The notes: generated from the sequence alone by a model not told the origin. DNA of 64,000 nt from Ambrosia x helenae (GCA_030844895.1 CM061225.1:104980688-105044687), one strand, 5' to 3'. Numbered from the stretch's first letter, positions 35,851-49,391 are shown. Translations and numbers: made by a program.

Positions 35851-36432
35851 AATGCATATTAATTACACGTACGAGCACCAAGTATTGTGATAGCATCGAT
35901 GGCGATCCATAACGGTTAACTTGAAAGTAATTGCCGGAGGAGAAACTCATCCGACGGCAACTGTAATCACTGGAGAATTTCAACTCATCCATAACGTTGT
36001 TGAGTTTTGTCCCCACGATTCGTTCCACCATGTTGTTAGGATTTGTCTACTTCTTTTTTGTTTTGGTCTATTGTCGTATGTTAAGGGCAGAAACCGATAT
36101 TTGAGGTTATATTGTTGTAATTTTGAAGTTTTGTACCCATTTCACTTTCTAAGACATGGTTTTGATTGTAAAAGAGAGATGACGGATGTATTCTTGAGCT
36201 GATGGTTACCAAACGCTTCAGGGATATGAGTGATACTGAAAGGGACGGAAGAAAAGGAAGTGATATGGTAGTGTTCATCTTTGTTGCTACATATATTAAC
36301 AGACACAAATGATTTATCAGATGAACACAAGCTTGGAAAGGGTGGTTTTAGGCCTGTTTATAAGGTATTTATGTCTTTTCATACGCATACCGGTACATTG
36401 AATATTGCGGGTCTTTAATTTTCAGTCTTTTA
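35851..36432 (+). other. Transposase 3' flank, copy 3
   Basis: Equivalent of 6891-7473; no gene seen. Confidence 0.5.
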
Positions 36433-36475
36433 CTAGATTGTTGTCGTAAGCCGCGCGTTGCGGCGGTGTCGACTT
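36433..36475 (-). mobile_element. Helitron 3' terminus (minus strand), copy 3
   Basis: CTAG at 36433-36436 after the GCCGC/GCGGC hairpin, as in copy 1. Confidence 0.6.
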
Positions 36476-36638
36476 AGTTGTTTATAGTTGACGGCAAGTT
36501 ATGCGATACATTAACCATATGAAAACATGTGTTTCGCCATACTTTATCTAAGGCATTGGGTTAAGAAAGAAACAAATCAAACTCGGGTTGATCCGTTTAG
36601 TGAGGAGTCCATCGAGTCCATCTAACACAACACAATCT

Positions 36639-38350
36639 TTACCTTTGCATCAAAACATACAATAACTCAAATTTGCCCTCTTCCATCCCGAATGAACATT
36701 TGATCGGGTTCAACTTCATGCGCACTTTGCGTAATTGATTGAACGTTTGCTGGATGTCTCGAAGCATGTCACTTTCTTCCTTGCTCTTGATTACCAGGTC
36801 ATCGACGTACACTTCAAACCGTACGCCGATTTCATTGGTGAAGGCCGTGCCCATTAAGCGCTGATACGTGGCGCCTGCATTTTTCAGGCCGAAGGGCATC
36901 TTGGTGTAACAGAAGATGCCCGCGTCTGTGCGGAACGCTGTCTTGTCTTCGTCTTCCTTAGCCATCTGGATCTGGTGGTACCCCTTGTATGCGTCCAGGA
37001 AACACTTGAACCGATACGGGGCGAGAGAATCCACCTTTAGATCGATTTCTGGCAAAGGATAGCAATCTTTGGGACACGCTTTGTTGATATCCTTGTAATC
37101 GACGCACATGCGCCAGCCTCCATTAGCTTTGGCGACCATTACGGGATTAGCCACCCAGGTTTGGTATCTGATAGGGCGGAGGATGCCCGCGTTGAGCAGC
37201 TCGGTGACTTGCTCGTTCATGGCCTTTGTTTTCTCCGGGCCCATACTGCGCTTCTTTTGCACTATTGGTTCTACGGAGCGATAGACATTGAGCCTGTGTT
37301 CCGCTATTTCGCGGGGGACACCGACCATGTCCGCCGGTTGCCACGCGAAGACATCCATGTTGCTGATTAAAAGTTATTTCAAGTGATTGCGTATGGTCTC
37401 GGAGATTTCATGGCCAATGACCACCGTTTGCTCCGGAAATTTAGGGTTTAGCGCCCATTTTTCCGGCTCAGTGCGGGCATTTGTCTTGACCATCGTTGGA
37501 GGCTTGGCGGTTTCAGTGGTGTGGCAGTCTTTGTTGGCTCTGATGAAGGCGATGCCTGTCTTGGTTGGAAAGCCGACCATCGCGTGCGCCGTTGAAGCAT
37601 TGGCGTTAAAGCGCGCGATGCCTTCCCGACCCAAGAGTATGTCATGATTGGAGGTGGCTGGCAAAACCATGAAGTCGCATATCTCCGTGCGTTCATGGGT
37701 GCCATCAGACCACGTGACTGGCAGGGAGAGCATGCCCCGCGACATGATTGTCTCGTGAATGAAACCCGAGATTGGCTCATTGACCGGTACGAGCTTCGCT
37801 TTGTCTTCCGCATCCAGCTGTTGGAAACATTGCTCGTACATAATATCTGTGCTGCTACCGCCGTCTAGGAACATGTACCGCGTGCGGTAATGCCCGAAGA
37901 CTGCGGTTATGACGAGTGGGGCGGTGCAGGAGGCGCCACCTCTGACTTTTGGCATGAGGACATCGGCCTCTTTCCATGAGTCGTCAAGTGGTTGTACGCA
38001 GGTGCGCTTCCCGTGCTGGGTGTTTTTGCCACGCCTGGTCATGTTGCAGTGATGCCGAGGGATGAGTGTGGCGGCATGAGTGTTGAGGTCACGGATTTTC
38101 TTTCGCGACCCCTCACCTTGGTTTTCGTCACCCGCGTTACCCTTGCCAGTGCGGTGGACGTTCTTTACCAAGTGTCCGAGCTGACCCGACTTCAGCGCGG
38201 CTTCGATCTCCATCTTTAAGCTATAGCAGTTGTCTGTGAGGTGACCGAAGTCGTTGTGATATTCACAGAACTTGCTTCGGTCTACGTTCCTTCGTTTCCC
38301 CAAAGGGTTATGTTCGTGTTTCTGTTGGTAAACCAGAAAAAAATCGATGC
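36639..38350 (-). pseudogene. Ty3/gypsy gag-PR-RT fragment, copy 3
   Basis: 309-aa gag C-term/protease frame (38303-37374), TAA at 37374-37376, 239-aa RT frame (37358-36639). Essentially identical to copy 1, including LDGGSSTD and YVDD. It shows that the fragment, its internal stop and its truncation points predate the duplication. Confidence 0.9.
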
Positions 38351-38544
38351 TTTAATGGATTGCATCAACCGTCTTATCTTAAAGTAGTGGTGGGTGGATA
38401 AAAGTCTTGTTAGACCATCCGTAGTGGTATGTTAAAAGGGCGTGAATGGGGCAATTAGCGCCCGGTTTCGAGCCCAAACACCGCCCCCACGGGTGTAACA
38501 TTTCGCATTAAATACTGGTACGTTACGAAACCCTTATAAATATT

Positions 38545-38549
<5 letters not shown>

Positions 38550-38584
<35 letters not shown>

Positions 38585-38613
38585 AAGGATAATAATAATA
38601 ATAATAATAATAA
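38550..38613. repeat. Compound microsatellite (CA)n(TA)n(AAT)n
   Basis: CACACACACACA, then about 12 TA repeats, then about 8 AAT repeats, inside the copy 3 LTR. Confidence 0.9.
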
Positions 38614-38767
38614 TACCCACACTTAAACTACATTTTTTTTAAAACCAACCCAAACTAAACCCAATATCCCTCTTCTTACCCCCCACCTGAGCCCACCAGA
38701 GCCCAAGCCGGGTCTGGCCCATTAACTTTGGTCCAGCCCACAAGCCCTTTAGTTGTCTTTGCTAAAT

Positions 38768-38850
38768 AAAAAAAATGTGTGATCAAGCCGGGTATCGAAC
38801 CGGCGCCGAGCCAAACCAACAACACCACACAAACCAACTGGGCTAGCCTT
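38768..38850 (-). ncRNA. tRNA-like Pol III promoter module (minus strand) in the LTR
   Basis: On the minus strand there is an A-box-like TAGCCCAGTTGG (38834-38845), a perfect B box GGTTCGATACC (38791-38801) within a T-arm-like hairpin, and a T run (the A run at 38768-38775 on plus) that could terminate Pol III. No acceptor stem is recognisable, so it is a tRNA-derived (SINE-like) relic rather than a tRNA gene. Confidence 0.5.
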
Positions 38851-39451
38851 CTGTTTTGAAATAACCCGGATACCTTTTAATCTTATACACACTTTAAGTC
38901 CTCACAGTTGACAAGGAAAGTCAACTGTGGGATTTCTTGATGATCAATCCATTGATTTTACGCGTAATTATCCTATCTTTGGTAAATTCGTGCATTAACC
39001 GGCCCAATACAACACAATTACACGTCCATAACACGTCAATTGTTGACCTTTCTATTCAATTGGACGCGTATGTATTAAATTGAAAGTCAAACCTTCCAAT
39101 TAATATAAACCCTAATCCTCAGTATAAATTGATGGTCTGCGAAGCTTAACAACTCGCTCACAATACTCTCTGAACCTCCAATTCTTTCAATTACACTCTG
39201 GATTTGATTAGCGAGTTCATTGTTTGACTTTATCTTTGACCCGAAGATAATCATCAATCCTACACTGTGAGTATGATTTCTTTTATGGGTTAGATTCATC
39301 GGCAATCAGGCAACCAAAGCCCTAACATTAATCGGGCTATAAGTGTCTGATTTGCTCAATTGTAAAATCTAGGGTTCGTCGTGATTGATTTGGGGATAAA
39401 ACTGGTTTCGTGTATTGTATTTATTAATTTTAAAACAGAGGATAACACAAC

Positions 39452-39532
39452 CACCGGCCTAGGCCAAGTGGTTGTGACCCTTGTTATCCACAGAGGTCAC
39501 CCGGGTTCGAGTCCCGGCTCTGACCGGTTTTT
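39452..39532 (+). ncRNA. tRNA-like Pol III promoter module (plus strand) in the LTR
   Basis: A-box-like TAGGCCAAGTGG (39460-39471), perfect B box GGTTCGAGTCC (39504-39514) inside a 5-bp T-arm stem CCGGG/CCCGG, and TTTTT shortly after. The ends do not form an acceptor stem, so this is tRNA-like, not a functional tRNA as far as can be seen. Confidence 0.5.
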
Positions 39533-41205
39533 GCTCTTTTATTTTCTTTTCTTTTTAAATAAACAATTACATTATATATATATAATAAATCCTTTTAATC
39601 ATTTAAATTCTTTTTAAAATATCAAAACTATTTTATAAATTCTAAAAAAATTATTATTGTTTAATCTGATATAAAAGATTTATTTACAATTTTTATTTTT
39701 CAGAAATTCATTTATTTAATAATTATAATAATTAAATCATTTTTATACAATTATATTTATAAAAATCCATTTATATATCAAAACAGTTTTATTAAATTCC
39801 CCAAAAATTATCCTAACTTTTTATAAAGTTAAACTTTACTGAAATAATTTTTAATTCAGTAAAATCATTTATTTTATATTTTTAATCAATTTTTGTAAGA
39901 TTTAATCATAATTAATTCATAATAAATCCAATTTTCATCATTTTTGCACCAAAATTTTATACAAATTATTTTTAATCATTTAGAACAGAAATATGATTTT
40001 TAAAATAAGATTTCTTCAATTTTAGTATTTTTGAATATTAAAGTTAATAATTGGCTATTTATAAATAAATAGATTTAAAAATCTATTTTAAATGAAATAA
40101 TTTTATAAAAATTATTTTATTGCTTCAAACACTTTAATGTGCTCACTCAAAATTCAAATTTTATAAAAAGACTATCTTTCATTAATTATCCAATTTTCCT
40201 TTATTAATTAAGCATTTTAATTTAAATTTCAACAATTAATTATCCCCAAATCGAAACCCTAGGATACACATATTAGTTAATTAGACTTAGACTTATTACA
40301 TATTACCTTATTATAGGGTGATATTTGGAAATCACTTTGGGCAACACAATTATCATATCTTTTCAACAAGTTAACATTCGCTAAGGTGAGTTTACATAGC
40401 CCCTTTACTCTATTTTCACTATTTTTGGGGTGAAACATGTTTAAACATTTTATACCATCATTTACTCATATATACTCGTGGTTCAATTACAACATCATTC
40501 TATCATTTGACTGTAACAAAAAGACACAGTACAATCATTAACAATGATCAAGCCGCCTGTTTAGATTATAGCGCTATAGGTCTGACAAACCCGTCCCCCG
40601 CATAGACTCAGGGATGATCGATAACAGTAATAACATTTAACTAACTTGCGAGTTAGTCATCAGTCGACACAAGGTTTGGTTGTACATAGACGCATTGTTG
40701 CATGTCGGTATCATACTCTATCATCATACAACTCTGAATGTTGTACAAACTATGGCTATCAATTATTTCCAAAAACCTATGTATTCTCACCAACTTATGT
40801 TGACCCAAAATACTTTCAAAATTAACATGTTTCAGGTAACAATGAAGCTGAGGCTTGAGTTAGCATGAGGATTTTCTTGAAGTTTATTTGAAGTTATTGA
40901 AGTTGCTATTTGATATTATGTATTTGAATTCTTAGACATTATTTCACATTTTTGAATATTATGTTGAATAAATTATTTAAAATCTATATTATAGCATGTG
41001 CTACTGAAAACAATCATCAATACGTGGCACCCCGATGTTTCCGCCATCGGTTGGGGTGTTACAACGGGTGCTAATGCTCGCAAAAGAGGGCTGGCGTGAA
41101 AGATTTGGCGCTGGCTTGTTGCTTCCTTTGTCCAATTAAAATCCACCAACGTCTCTTTCCTCCAGCTACTTCCTTTTTTTTATTTCATATAAATTAAAAT
41201 ATATA

Positions 41206-43863
41206 TCTATAACTTATAATAAAAGAATTGAGTTTGTAAGAGGTGACATTTAATGGGGGCGTCATGTGGCATCATGTGAAGCTCTCTTTTAAATTTATTT
41301 ATTTTGTATTTTTAAATAAAATCTATATCTATATTATCTTAAAATTTCCAATATGTTAATTAATATCTTTTCCTTATTTTTCTCTCACATTTTTTAAATG
41401 CTAGTGTTATTTTAAAATTTCAAATATGTTAATTAATATTTTTATCTTTATTTTTTTCTTATTTTCCGCTCACAATTTCTAAACGTTAGTAACTTTTATG
41501 TATGATATTTTTTTGAAAAAAAAATTACACCAAATTAACGATCGCTTTATTATCTTTCCAACGAGCACCATATATAGTGCTATACAAAAACGAAAAAAAA
41601 AAATTTAGTGAGTTTTTGTTCATGCAGAAAAAAACACATTGTATTTAAGTAATTTCTCACTAATCATGTTATGATAGTATATATGTTTTTGAACCTACTA
41701 TTACATATAAGAATTGCCCATGTTCATGTGCTATAACGATATGCTTAGCATTAAAAGAGGTTGAAAATTTTTAATCTGCTGGGAACGCAGCATGAGAACC
41801 CCTTATGATAGTATAAACATTAGAACAACTTTCTTTAACATTAAAAGAGGTTGAGACTGTTTACTTCTTTTATCTTTTTTTTATTAAGTAATATTAGATT
41901 TTCCAACCCCGGGACACTCCCAGGATAATCAACTAGTTACATATATATAAGTTTTATCCCAAAGAAATAATAACTTTATACTTTTATATAGTTTCATGTA
42001 TATATATGTACAAAGGGTTAGGATCAAATACACAGTGAAAGAAAAATAGGAAGTCGTAGGAAGGGTATCAAACGGACTCCGATTGAACTCATTCAAGCGG
42101 CATTGGAATCGTCTTATCGAACCCTACGTCGTTAGTTTTTAGGTCTTCGTTTTTTTGGGGTTTTAGCTTGTAGTTTTTAGAATATGCGTTATATCATTAT
42201 GTCTTTTATGTACCATTGTGTCTTTTTCTTATTTTCATCCTTGTGTCATTTTTTCAATTCATTGTGTCTTTTTTCTTCAGCATTGTGTTATATTTTTTGG
42301 CACTGTGTTATATTTTGTGGCTCATTGTGTCATATTTGATGATCTATTGTGTTTTTTGTATCCTTCTCACCCTTCTCATTTTTTGTAGTCTTTGTAGAAT
42401 AACCCAACCCTATGTACAAATATAAATAACATTATCAAATACATATTCCCAAAGAAAATTTATTTTTTCACATAATGAACCTACTAAAATAAAAATATAA
42501 AAATAAAATTTTCAGGTTTATAGTTGGATAAACGGGTATGTGGTTTCGGGTAGTCAGGTCGGGTATCATCTAATCCCATGGTTGTCCCAAACCCGCGAGA
42601 ATTTTTAATCCTTATCCCATACCTGTCGGGCTCGAGTATCTTTGCCATCCCTAGTGGTGCCTGCAACATTGACATTTGTTAATGATTAGTAGGGTGTGTT
42701 TATAAATATTCGAAAACAATCAAATCATCGAAACCGAGCAAGTAGGCTGAACTCAAATCCAAACAGTTCCGTTAAAGTTTAACGGTTTGGAAATTGGGAC
42801 CAGATGTGTAAGCCGCACGAGTCGTTCAACTTGTCTTAGTTATTCTTTTTTTCTTTTTTGAGTATGTAGGTATGTTACATATATAATTCCAAAACAGAAA
42901 ACAAAGTCAAAGCCCAAAAGGTGTACAATCTGAGATGGAATTCTTAGTTGATGATGAGATTTTCGATCCCTAAATTCTTTGAACTTATAAAAAATTTTCC
43001 CATTTAAAAGATCCCAAACCAAAGAATTGTAAATTAGGTCCAACACAACCCAAATGTACACAGATTGGGCCCATTGGGCCAGGATCAGGTATTTAAAGCA
43101 TTCCCGATGAATAATCAATCAAATTGTGAAGTCTAATCTAGAGTCAATAAAGTGTGTTTGTTGGGTGGTCATTACAACTGCAATCTCAACATTGGCATAT
43201 AAAATGAGCCAAAGGCTTTTGTTTATTTTATACCTAAATCTTTAATCTAAAATGGCTCTTAATGTTAAGAATAACCCTACATAATTGTTTTACTTTTAAC
43301 ACTAATATTAAATATAACAACATGCATTTTATGATTGATGGGTTGGATTGGATAGGATAAACGCCAAACCCTCCAACACTCCCTATGGCCTATCCCATTG
43401 AAACAACAGAGCCTTAGGGGACCCCTGCCCCAATACCCACACCAGTAACCAGAGAAAACATGCAACAACCAAGCGACACCCCATTTGGGACGACGAATGG
43501 CTAGCAAAGCATATAGATGAGATAATTGAGATGTGCAAACGTTATGACAAAACCTAATCTTGAGAGCATGCGAATAGCCCCAACAAAACCTTTAGTTTAG
43601 CGTTAATAAATTACTCTCCCCCGCTTCATTATAATTGTGATGTACCTATTTATATTTTTCATACATATATTTTTTGAGTTTAAACTTTAATAACTTGTAT
43701 TTATTAGTTACACTCGACTACAACTTCTTGCCTCCGACCTACTTCACGTCACTTTAATGGGTCACCCACAAACGATCAAGCGCCATAAACACACAACAAA
43801 CCCCAACAACTACGAGGCAACAAAATAGACGCACCCGCCGCAACGCGCGGGCATTCCCACTAG
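41206..43863 (+). mobile_element. Helitron A, copy 3
   Basis: TCTATAACTT start at 41206 (preceded by A) and CTAG at 43860-43863 (followed by T); 2,658 bp, closely matching copy 1. No RepHel coding seen. Confidence 0.82.
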
Positions 43864-46800
43864 TACATTATAAAGGAGGAGTGATGGCCAATAAGGTCAT
43901 TTTCACCTCCGTACGACTTAACAAGCATCATGTACAACCTATTTAAGCATAAAATTTAAGGGTATTATGGGAATGTTAGGGACAATTAAGACACTTGAAA
44001 GGGTAGTATAGACATTTCACCATGCTCATCCTTTACAATATTAAAATATTGTTCCATCACTGCCCTTGTGATCATTGAATCGATTGATTTACCCTCATTC
44101 ATCTTTCATTACCATCAACAGCAATTGATTGCTTCGTTGATTTTTTCTTCATTGAATCGATTGATTTACCCTCATATACACGGTTCTTTCTTCTCTAAGA
44201 TCACTGGTTTTTTCCCACATTTGTTGTCAAATCGAGGGTATGATTTCTTACTGATCAATTACGACTGCTTGTACACAATTTCAGCTTAATCTGTTAACAT
44301 TGATGCAGGTTTTGTGGGTTGATTTTGCAATTGGTCTTGAAATAGGGATTTTCTGAGATTCTTGGGTGGTTTATGGACCACTCAATCTATTTACAAGGCC
44401 TTTTAAGTGTTTACAATTCTTATTTGATCTATTTGTTGTTTCTGCTCTTGTAAAGGATGTTCTATTAAAATGTCTCTAAATGTATGAATTTTGGTGTTTT
44501 CTATGTTTGTTATTCTCTTATGCATGTGCCTGTTAATTTATATGACCATCATCCTTGTGAAACAACTTTTTGTATCATCTTTGTATTACGTTTATCATAT
44601 TCCCCTGCTGATGCAAAGAATTTTTTGTCGTTATGCTTTTTTCTATTGTCTGTGTCACGTTTTTTCGGTTTGATACGGAAAATTAATACCCAGAAAGGGG
44701 TGGGGGTTCTAAGATATTTCCGTTTTTTACAAGTAATTATTTGCGAGAGATTGATACAAGGTGTCACAAACACTGGCACTACCTTCTACCACATCCGAAC
44801 CGTCTCCTTCGCCACCACCAATTACACCAGCCAAACGGGCACGCAACACTAGCAGTGGTAAGACAACAAATCAAACACAAAATCAAAATGACTGACAAGT
44901 AATAACCGTAATGACTAAATGCAGGAAAGGAGCATGGAAGCAGCGAATACAATAAAAATCAAGGTCAATCGGATCTTGAATGCATTGGCAAAGTTCCGTG
45001 GGAAGCACAATACCAATGCAGGTACAGTCGACATGTGTGTGTGTGTATAGAGACCGCTATGGTTGCGGATGATATGATAACAACTTCATCACCGGATTAG
45101 GTACCATAGAGCTTTATAAGGCGGTCGCGACCCCTCGATCGGCGATGGTGGCTGGAGCTATTTGTGAAATTAACCAGGTTTTAAAGAGATACATACCCAT
45201 TTGAGCTTTGCCGGTGTCATTTAATTCAAATTTTGATTATTTGAGACCTTAAAAGATGAACCTTTTGTTGTGTTTCTTTCGTATTAATGATGAACATATA
45301 TTTTGCCTTGGTAGAAATTGCATAATTGTGTTGTTTACACTTGATCCCCTTTATCTTGTGTTTTGTATCAACATTAGGAAGGGCTTAGTGAAAACAAAAT
45401 TCATGTCACCATATTTGCAATTATTTTGCAGATGGATTAAGTGAATTGTATTTCCAAATTAACCAAAATAAGCTAAGGTGATCATTGGCTCTTTGAAAAG
45501 GTGTTATTCCACTTTTTTAAGGGCTATCAATTTAAGCATGGGGTAAAATCATTTCTTAATATACGTGTAAACGTGAATTGTAATTATGTTTGTGTTACAT
45601 TCGTTTCGTTTTGCAGGTGCGAGTATCGTGTTAGGTTTCTTTGCTGCATCTGCACATTGCTTTGATTATGTGAAAATTCAAATTAATAATGCAGCATGAT
45701 CCATGATGGAGAAGTGAAGATCCATTCGTCTTCATGCAGTTCCAGCTTCTCACATTGACACACCAATACATGGATAGCAAGTTAAGCCACTCACATCGAC
45801 ACACCAATACATGGATAACAAGTTAAGCCTTTTCTTTTTTTTTTTTTTTACTGAATTGCGTTTTTTAAAGTTCTACCACATGGATTAGCAAATATACCCA
45901 GGCATATAATTAGGTACCCACATCTTCTCATTAAGTCTTTAATCTTTTAAATTGTATCCATTCTATAAGTGATTTAGTATTTGGCTCGATTGGCTTGGTA
46001 CTTGGAAATAGGGGAGCATAGACCGTTTGAAGTTTCTATTATGATACAGGTCCTATAATGGGTCATTAATCCTCTCAATCAGGTGTCTCTCGGGTCATAA
46101 AAAAAAAAAGCTTTGTTGGTTTTGAGATTATTAATCTATAAGGTAGTTTAGTAGTTTGTAAACAGGTCTGCTACATATTGGATAACGAGTCAAATTTTGC
46201 ACGAAGGGTATTCTGGTCAATTTTGCCACGGGTGTATTACGACTTTGTTTTGATAACCGACTGTTTGATTTGTGCAGCGAATAAAGAAGGGAGGAAGCCA
46301 CTCTTTAATGCCTCTCAAAATATCACAGAAGGCATCTTCTTTTCATTACTTTTCTCATATTATTTAAGTTTTGATGCTTTAGTTGACTAATAAAACAAAA
46401 TTTGTATGCGAAACTTGTATGTAGCATACTTCATTTTAGACTGTTTGTTTTTCCAGTTTTTGGATTTGTATCGCCTAACATTTGAGACGACCCCTCATTC
46501 GGACTGGAGATACAAGTCAATGAAGAACCACTATACCAAGATTCTTTTAAAGTTTATTGTTAAAAGGGTTATATTGCAAGTTAGGCTACATTTTTTTTTG
46601 CAACTTGCAAGTTGTATATTATTGGTAACGGATCAGGATTCTAAATCAAATTGTGAAGTCTAATCTAGAGTCAATAAAGTGTGTTTGTTGGGTGGTCATT
46701 ACAACTGCAATCTCAACATTGGCATATAAAATGAGCCAAAGGCTTTTGTTTATTTTATACCTAAATCTTTAATCTAAAATGGCTCTTAATGTTAAGAATA

Positions 46801-47390
46801 ACCCTACATAATTGTTTTACTTTTAACACTAATATTAAATATAACAACATGCATTTTATGATTGATGGGTTGGATTGGATAGGATAAACGCCAAACCCTC
46901 CAACACTCCCTATGGCCTATCCCATTGAAACAACAGAGCCTTAGGGGACCCCTGCCCCAATACCCACACCAGTAACCAGAGAAAACATGCAACAACCAAG
47001 CGACACCCCATTTGGGACGACGAATGGCTAGCAAAGCATATAGATGAGATAATTGAGATGTGCAAACGTTATGACAAAACCTAATCTTGAGAGCATGCGA
47101 ATAGCCCCAACAAAACCTTTAGTTTAGCGTTAATAAATTACTCTCTCCCGCTTCATTATAATTGTGATGTACCTATTTATATTTTTCATACATATATTTT
47201 TTGAGTTTAAACTTTAATAACTTGTATTTATTAGTTACACTCGACTACAACTTCTTGCCTCCGACCTACTTCACGTCACTTTAATGGGTCACCCACAAAC
47301 GATCAAGCGCCATAAACACACAACAAACCCCAACAACTACGAGGCAACAAAATAGACGCACCCGCCGCAACGCGCGGGCATTCCCACTAG
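43864..47390 (+). mobile_element. Segment B, copy 3 (uninterrupted)
   Basis: 3,527 bp, ending at CTAG 47387-47390 with the shared hairpin. Contains the 97-nt exon-like piece (44925-45021) uncut, the 41-bp tandem repeat and the 85-codon frame (46406-46663). Confidence 0.6.
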
Positions 47391-47962
47391 TAATACATGA
47401 TGTTTTGGGGAGTTGTTCATCTTATAACAACTAATTTTAGGCCTCAAAATTTTTATGGCCCGGCTAAAGCCCAAATATTTTAAAACAACTAATTTAGGCC
47501 TCATAATTTTTAGGGCCCAATTCTTTAGGCCTAGTTTTTATTTATTTGGATTAGGGTTGTTCACCATCGATCATTCCATTTATTTTTTTTCAGCGTTCTT
47601 CTCTAGATTTTTGCAGATAGGTTTGTTGATCAACAACATATATTTGCTGGATTTGTGGTTGTGCAGTTGATGATTCTGATAAATAGCAGTGGAATGGATT
47701 CTGGATACATCAAGGTTTGTGGCTTATGTTTTTTTTTATTCATAATAAAGCGTATTCATTTTTTTATATGTATTGATTTATGACGGGTGCTTTTGATTAT
47801 GTGAAAATGCATATGTAATTTCTACTGTGCTACTCACCTCTGAATTACATACAACAATTATATGACATGAGAGGTCACTCACTACATACCAGTCAAAGTC
47901 ATTTCCCACATGAAAGAAAAAGACCTCTATTTTAGTTTTCGCTTTAGGCCTCAAAACACATT
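47391..47962 (+). other. Inter-unit spacer 3/4
   Basis: Nearly identical to the spacers before copies 2 and 3. No gene seen. Confidence 0.6.
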
Positions 47963-48660
47963 GAGCCGGGCCCTGATTTTGGTCTTTGGTGGTTCAAGTC
48001 ACGTGAACTATATATGTTTATGAGTTGTGAAAATTATATATGGGGTTGTATATAGTTTTGTTTGTAATGCCTTATAATTCTTTGAATTTAAAACGTACGT
48101 ACAGTTAGGAGGGTTCACAATGGCATGCAGGCCGCAACTCCCCCCTCCATTGTTTTCCAGGCTCCATCTTCGATCAGTCGCATTTAAGGTAAACTTTCTG
48201 TTTCTTTTAACATATATAGTAGTCGGCTAATGCTAACCCAAATCGAGCCGTTTGTTCGTAAATGGTTAATGTTGCCTTTTTACATTGCAAGCTAGTCACT
48301 TCCCAATACTTGTATACTTGATCAATCATACAATATTAAACTATATTTTGTGGATCTAAGCAACTGTTTTACCATGGGCATATGATAAATATATATATAA
48401 AATACACCTTTTACTCGAAACACATATTCATCAAACCATCGACAATTGATCAAATCATTTACTTTCATTATCATTTATATTGCTTTATTTACGTATAAAC
48501 GTAACACATGCTGCGTACTAGAGTATGGCATTTCTTAAGAAATCCAAATCCTTTAAAGAAGCCTGTTTTTCAACTCAATTCCAAACACCCTCCAAATCTT
48601 TTGTTTCTCCTCCCCCTGGGTTTTAAAAAGCGCGCCCAAGGCGCATCAAGGTGCAAGCCT
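47963..48660 (+). repeat. Tandem unit copy 4, 5' portion only
   Basis: Matches the first 700 bp of copies 2 and 3 almost exactly, including the candidate first dioxygenase exon (48120-48188, MACRPQLPPPLFSRLHLRSV...) and the MAFLKKSKSF frame (ATG at 48525). At about 48661 copies 1-3 switch to other sequence while this copy runs on through an inverted-repeat element to the beta gene. This is the shared block that could have mediated unequal crossing over. Confidence 0.9.
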
Positions 48661-49391
48661 TTAAGCCTTTGGCAACACAAGGCGCATGTTTTCCAGAAAG
48701 CGCGCGCTCTTTGGGATTTTGTGTGAAGTGAGAAAGCTTGCGCTTTAGCGTTTTTTGTACCCTAGGCGCAAAGAAGGAGCAGAAACAAAAAAAAAATGTT
48801 ATGGTTTCAAGAAATTGTTGCTTATCTTTGATGAAATAAGAGAAATAGAGAAGCAATAGTAGTTAATCGAAGCTTACGAGGCTTATATGTTGGTAGAAAT
48901 TAGGTTTGATGGCAGATTATTAAGGTAGAGATGAAGAGACAAGTGAGAGAGATGAAGAATAGGAGATGACGGGTGTATATTAGCCTATTAAGTTAAATAT
49001 AGATGCACACTCTTTTTTTTTTTCTTTTTCACCTATTATTTCAACTAATTTACAGTTTTCAACCTTAAAGTTATAGTTTTTTTTTTTTTTTTTTTATCAA
49101 ATTTAACCTTGAATTTGACATGCTAGTGCATCAAGAAGTTGTACATATATTTTTTTTATGCATTAGATTGTTGTACATCATGCCTTTTAGGTTGTACACG
49201 TATGTATATTCAAATATTAAAACATATATAAAGCTTAGTTGTGTTTAAATATCGGGTAAATGATCATATAAACCTATAGAATATATATAAAAAAAAATAT
49301 ATAATTAGGGTATAAAAAGCCCACCGCTTTTGTGCTTGGCGCTTTGCGCTTAGACCTCGTCGCTTTTATGCGCCTAGATCTTTTTAAAACC
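48619..49391. mobile_element. Inverted-repeat element (MITE-like) between leader and body of the beta gene
   Basis: Ends are 12-bp perfect inverted repeats GGTTTTAAAAAG (48619-48630) and CTTTTTAAAACC (49380-49391), flanked inside by GCGC-rich arms (CGCGCCCAAGGCGCA; GCGCTTGGCGC-like). 773 bp with no transposase. It has T runs near 49011 and 49077. Copies 1-3 keep only its first 40 bp. No clean target-site duplication is seen, so the class is open. Confidence 0.55.

Larger units (their letters stand above)
38494..41063 (+). mobile_element. Solo LTR-like insertion in copy 3 only (2,570 bp, TSD ACGGG)
   Basis: Begins TGTAACATTTCG and ends GGGGTGTTACA, with a 7-bp inverted terminus (TGTAACA/TGTTACA) and a perfect 5-bp duplication ACGGG (38489-38493, 41064-41068). 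Copy 1 has the empty site CCCCACGGGTGCTAA. No internal coding region is present. A TATAAATTG at 39123 could be the LTR promoter. It holds a CA/TA/AAT microsatellite (38550-38613) and two tRNA-like modules. AT-rich 3' half; a GCTAAGGTGAGTTT block near 40379 resembles GATAAGGTGAGTTT near 15249 in the copy 1 LTR, so the two are distant relatives. Confidence 0.85.
31869..47962 (+). repeat. Tandem segmental unit, copy 3 (16.1 kb including a private solo LTR)
   Basis: Same order as copy 1. Subtracting the 2,570-bp LTR plus its 5-bp duplication gives about 13,519 bp. It matches copy 1 closely with few indels, and its start matches copies 2 and 4 rather than copy 1. Confidence 0.95.

Noticed and set aside
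39452..39532. A functional tRNA gene
   Set aside because: A and B boxes and a T-arm are present, but the ends do not pair into an acceptor stem and the anticodon arm is not recognisable.
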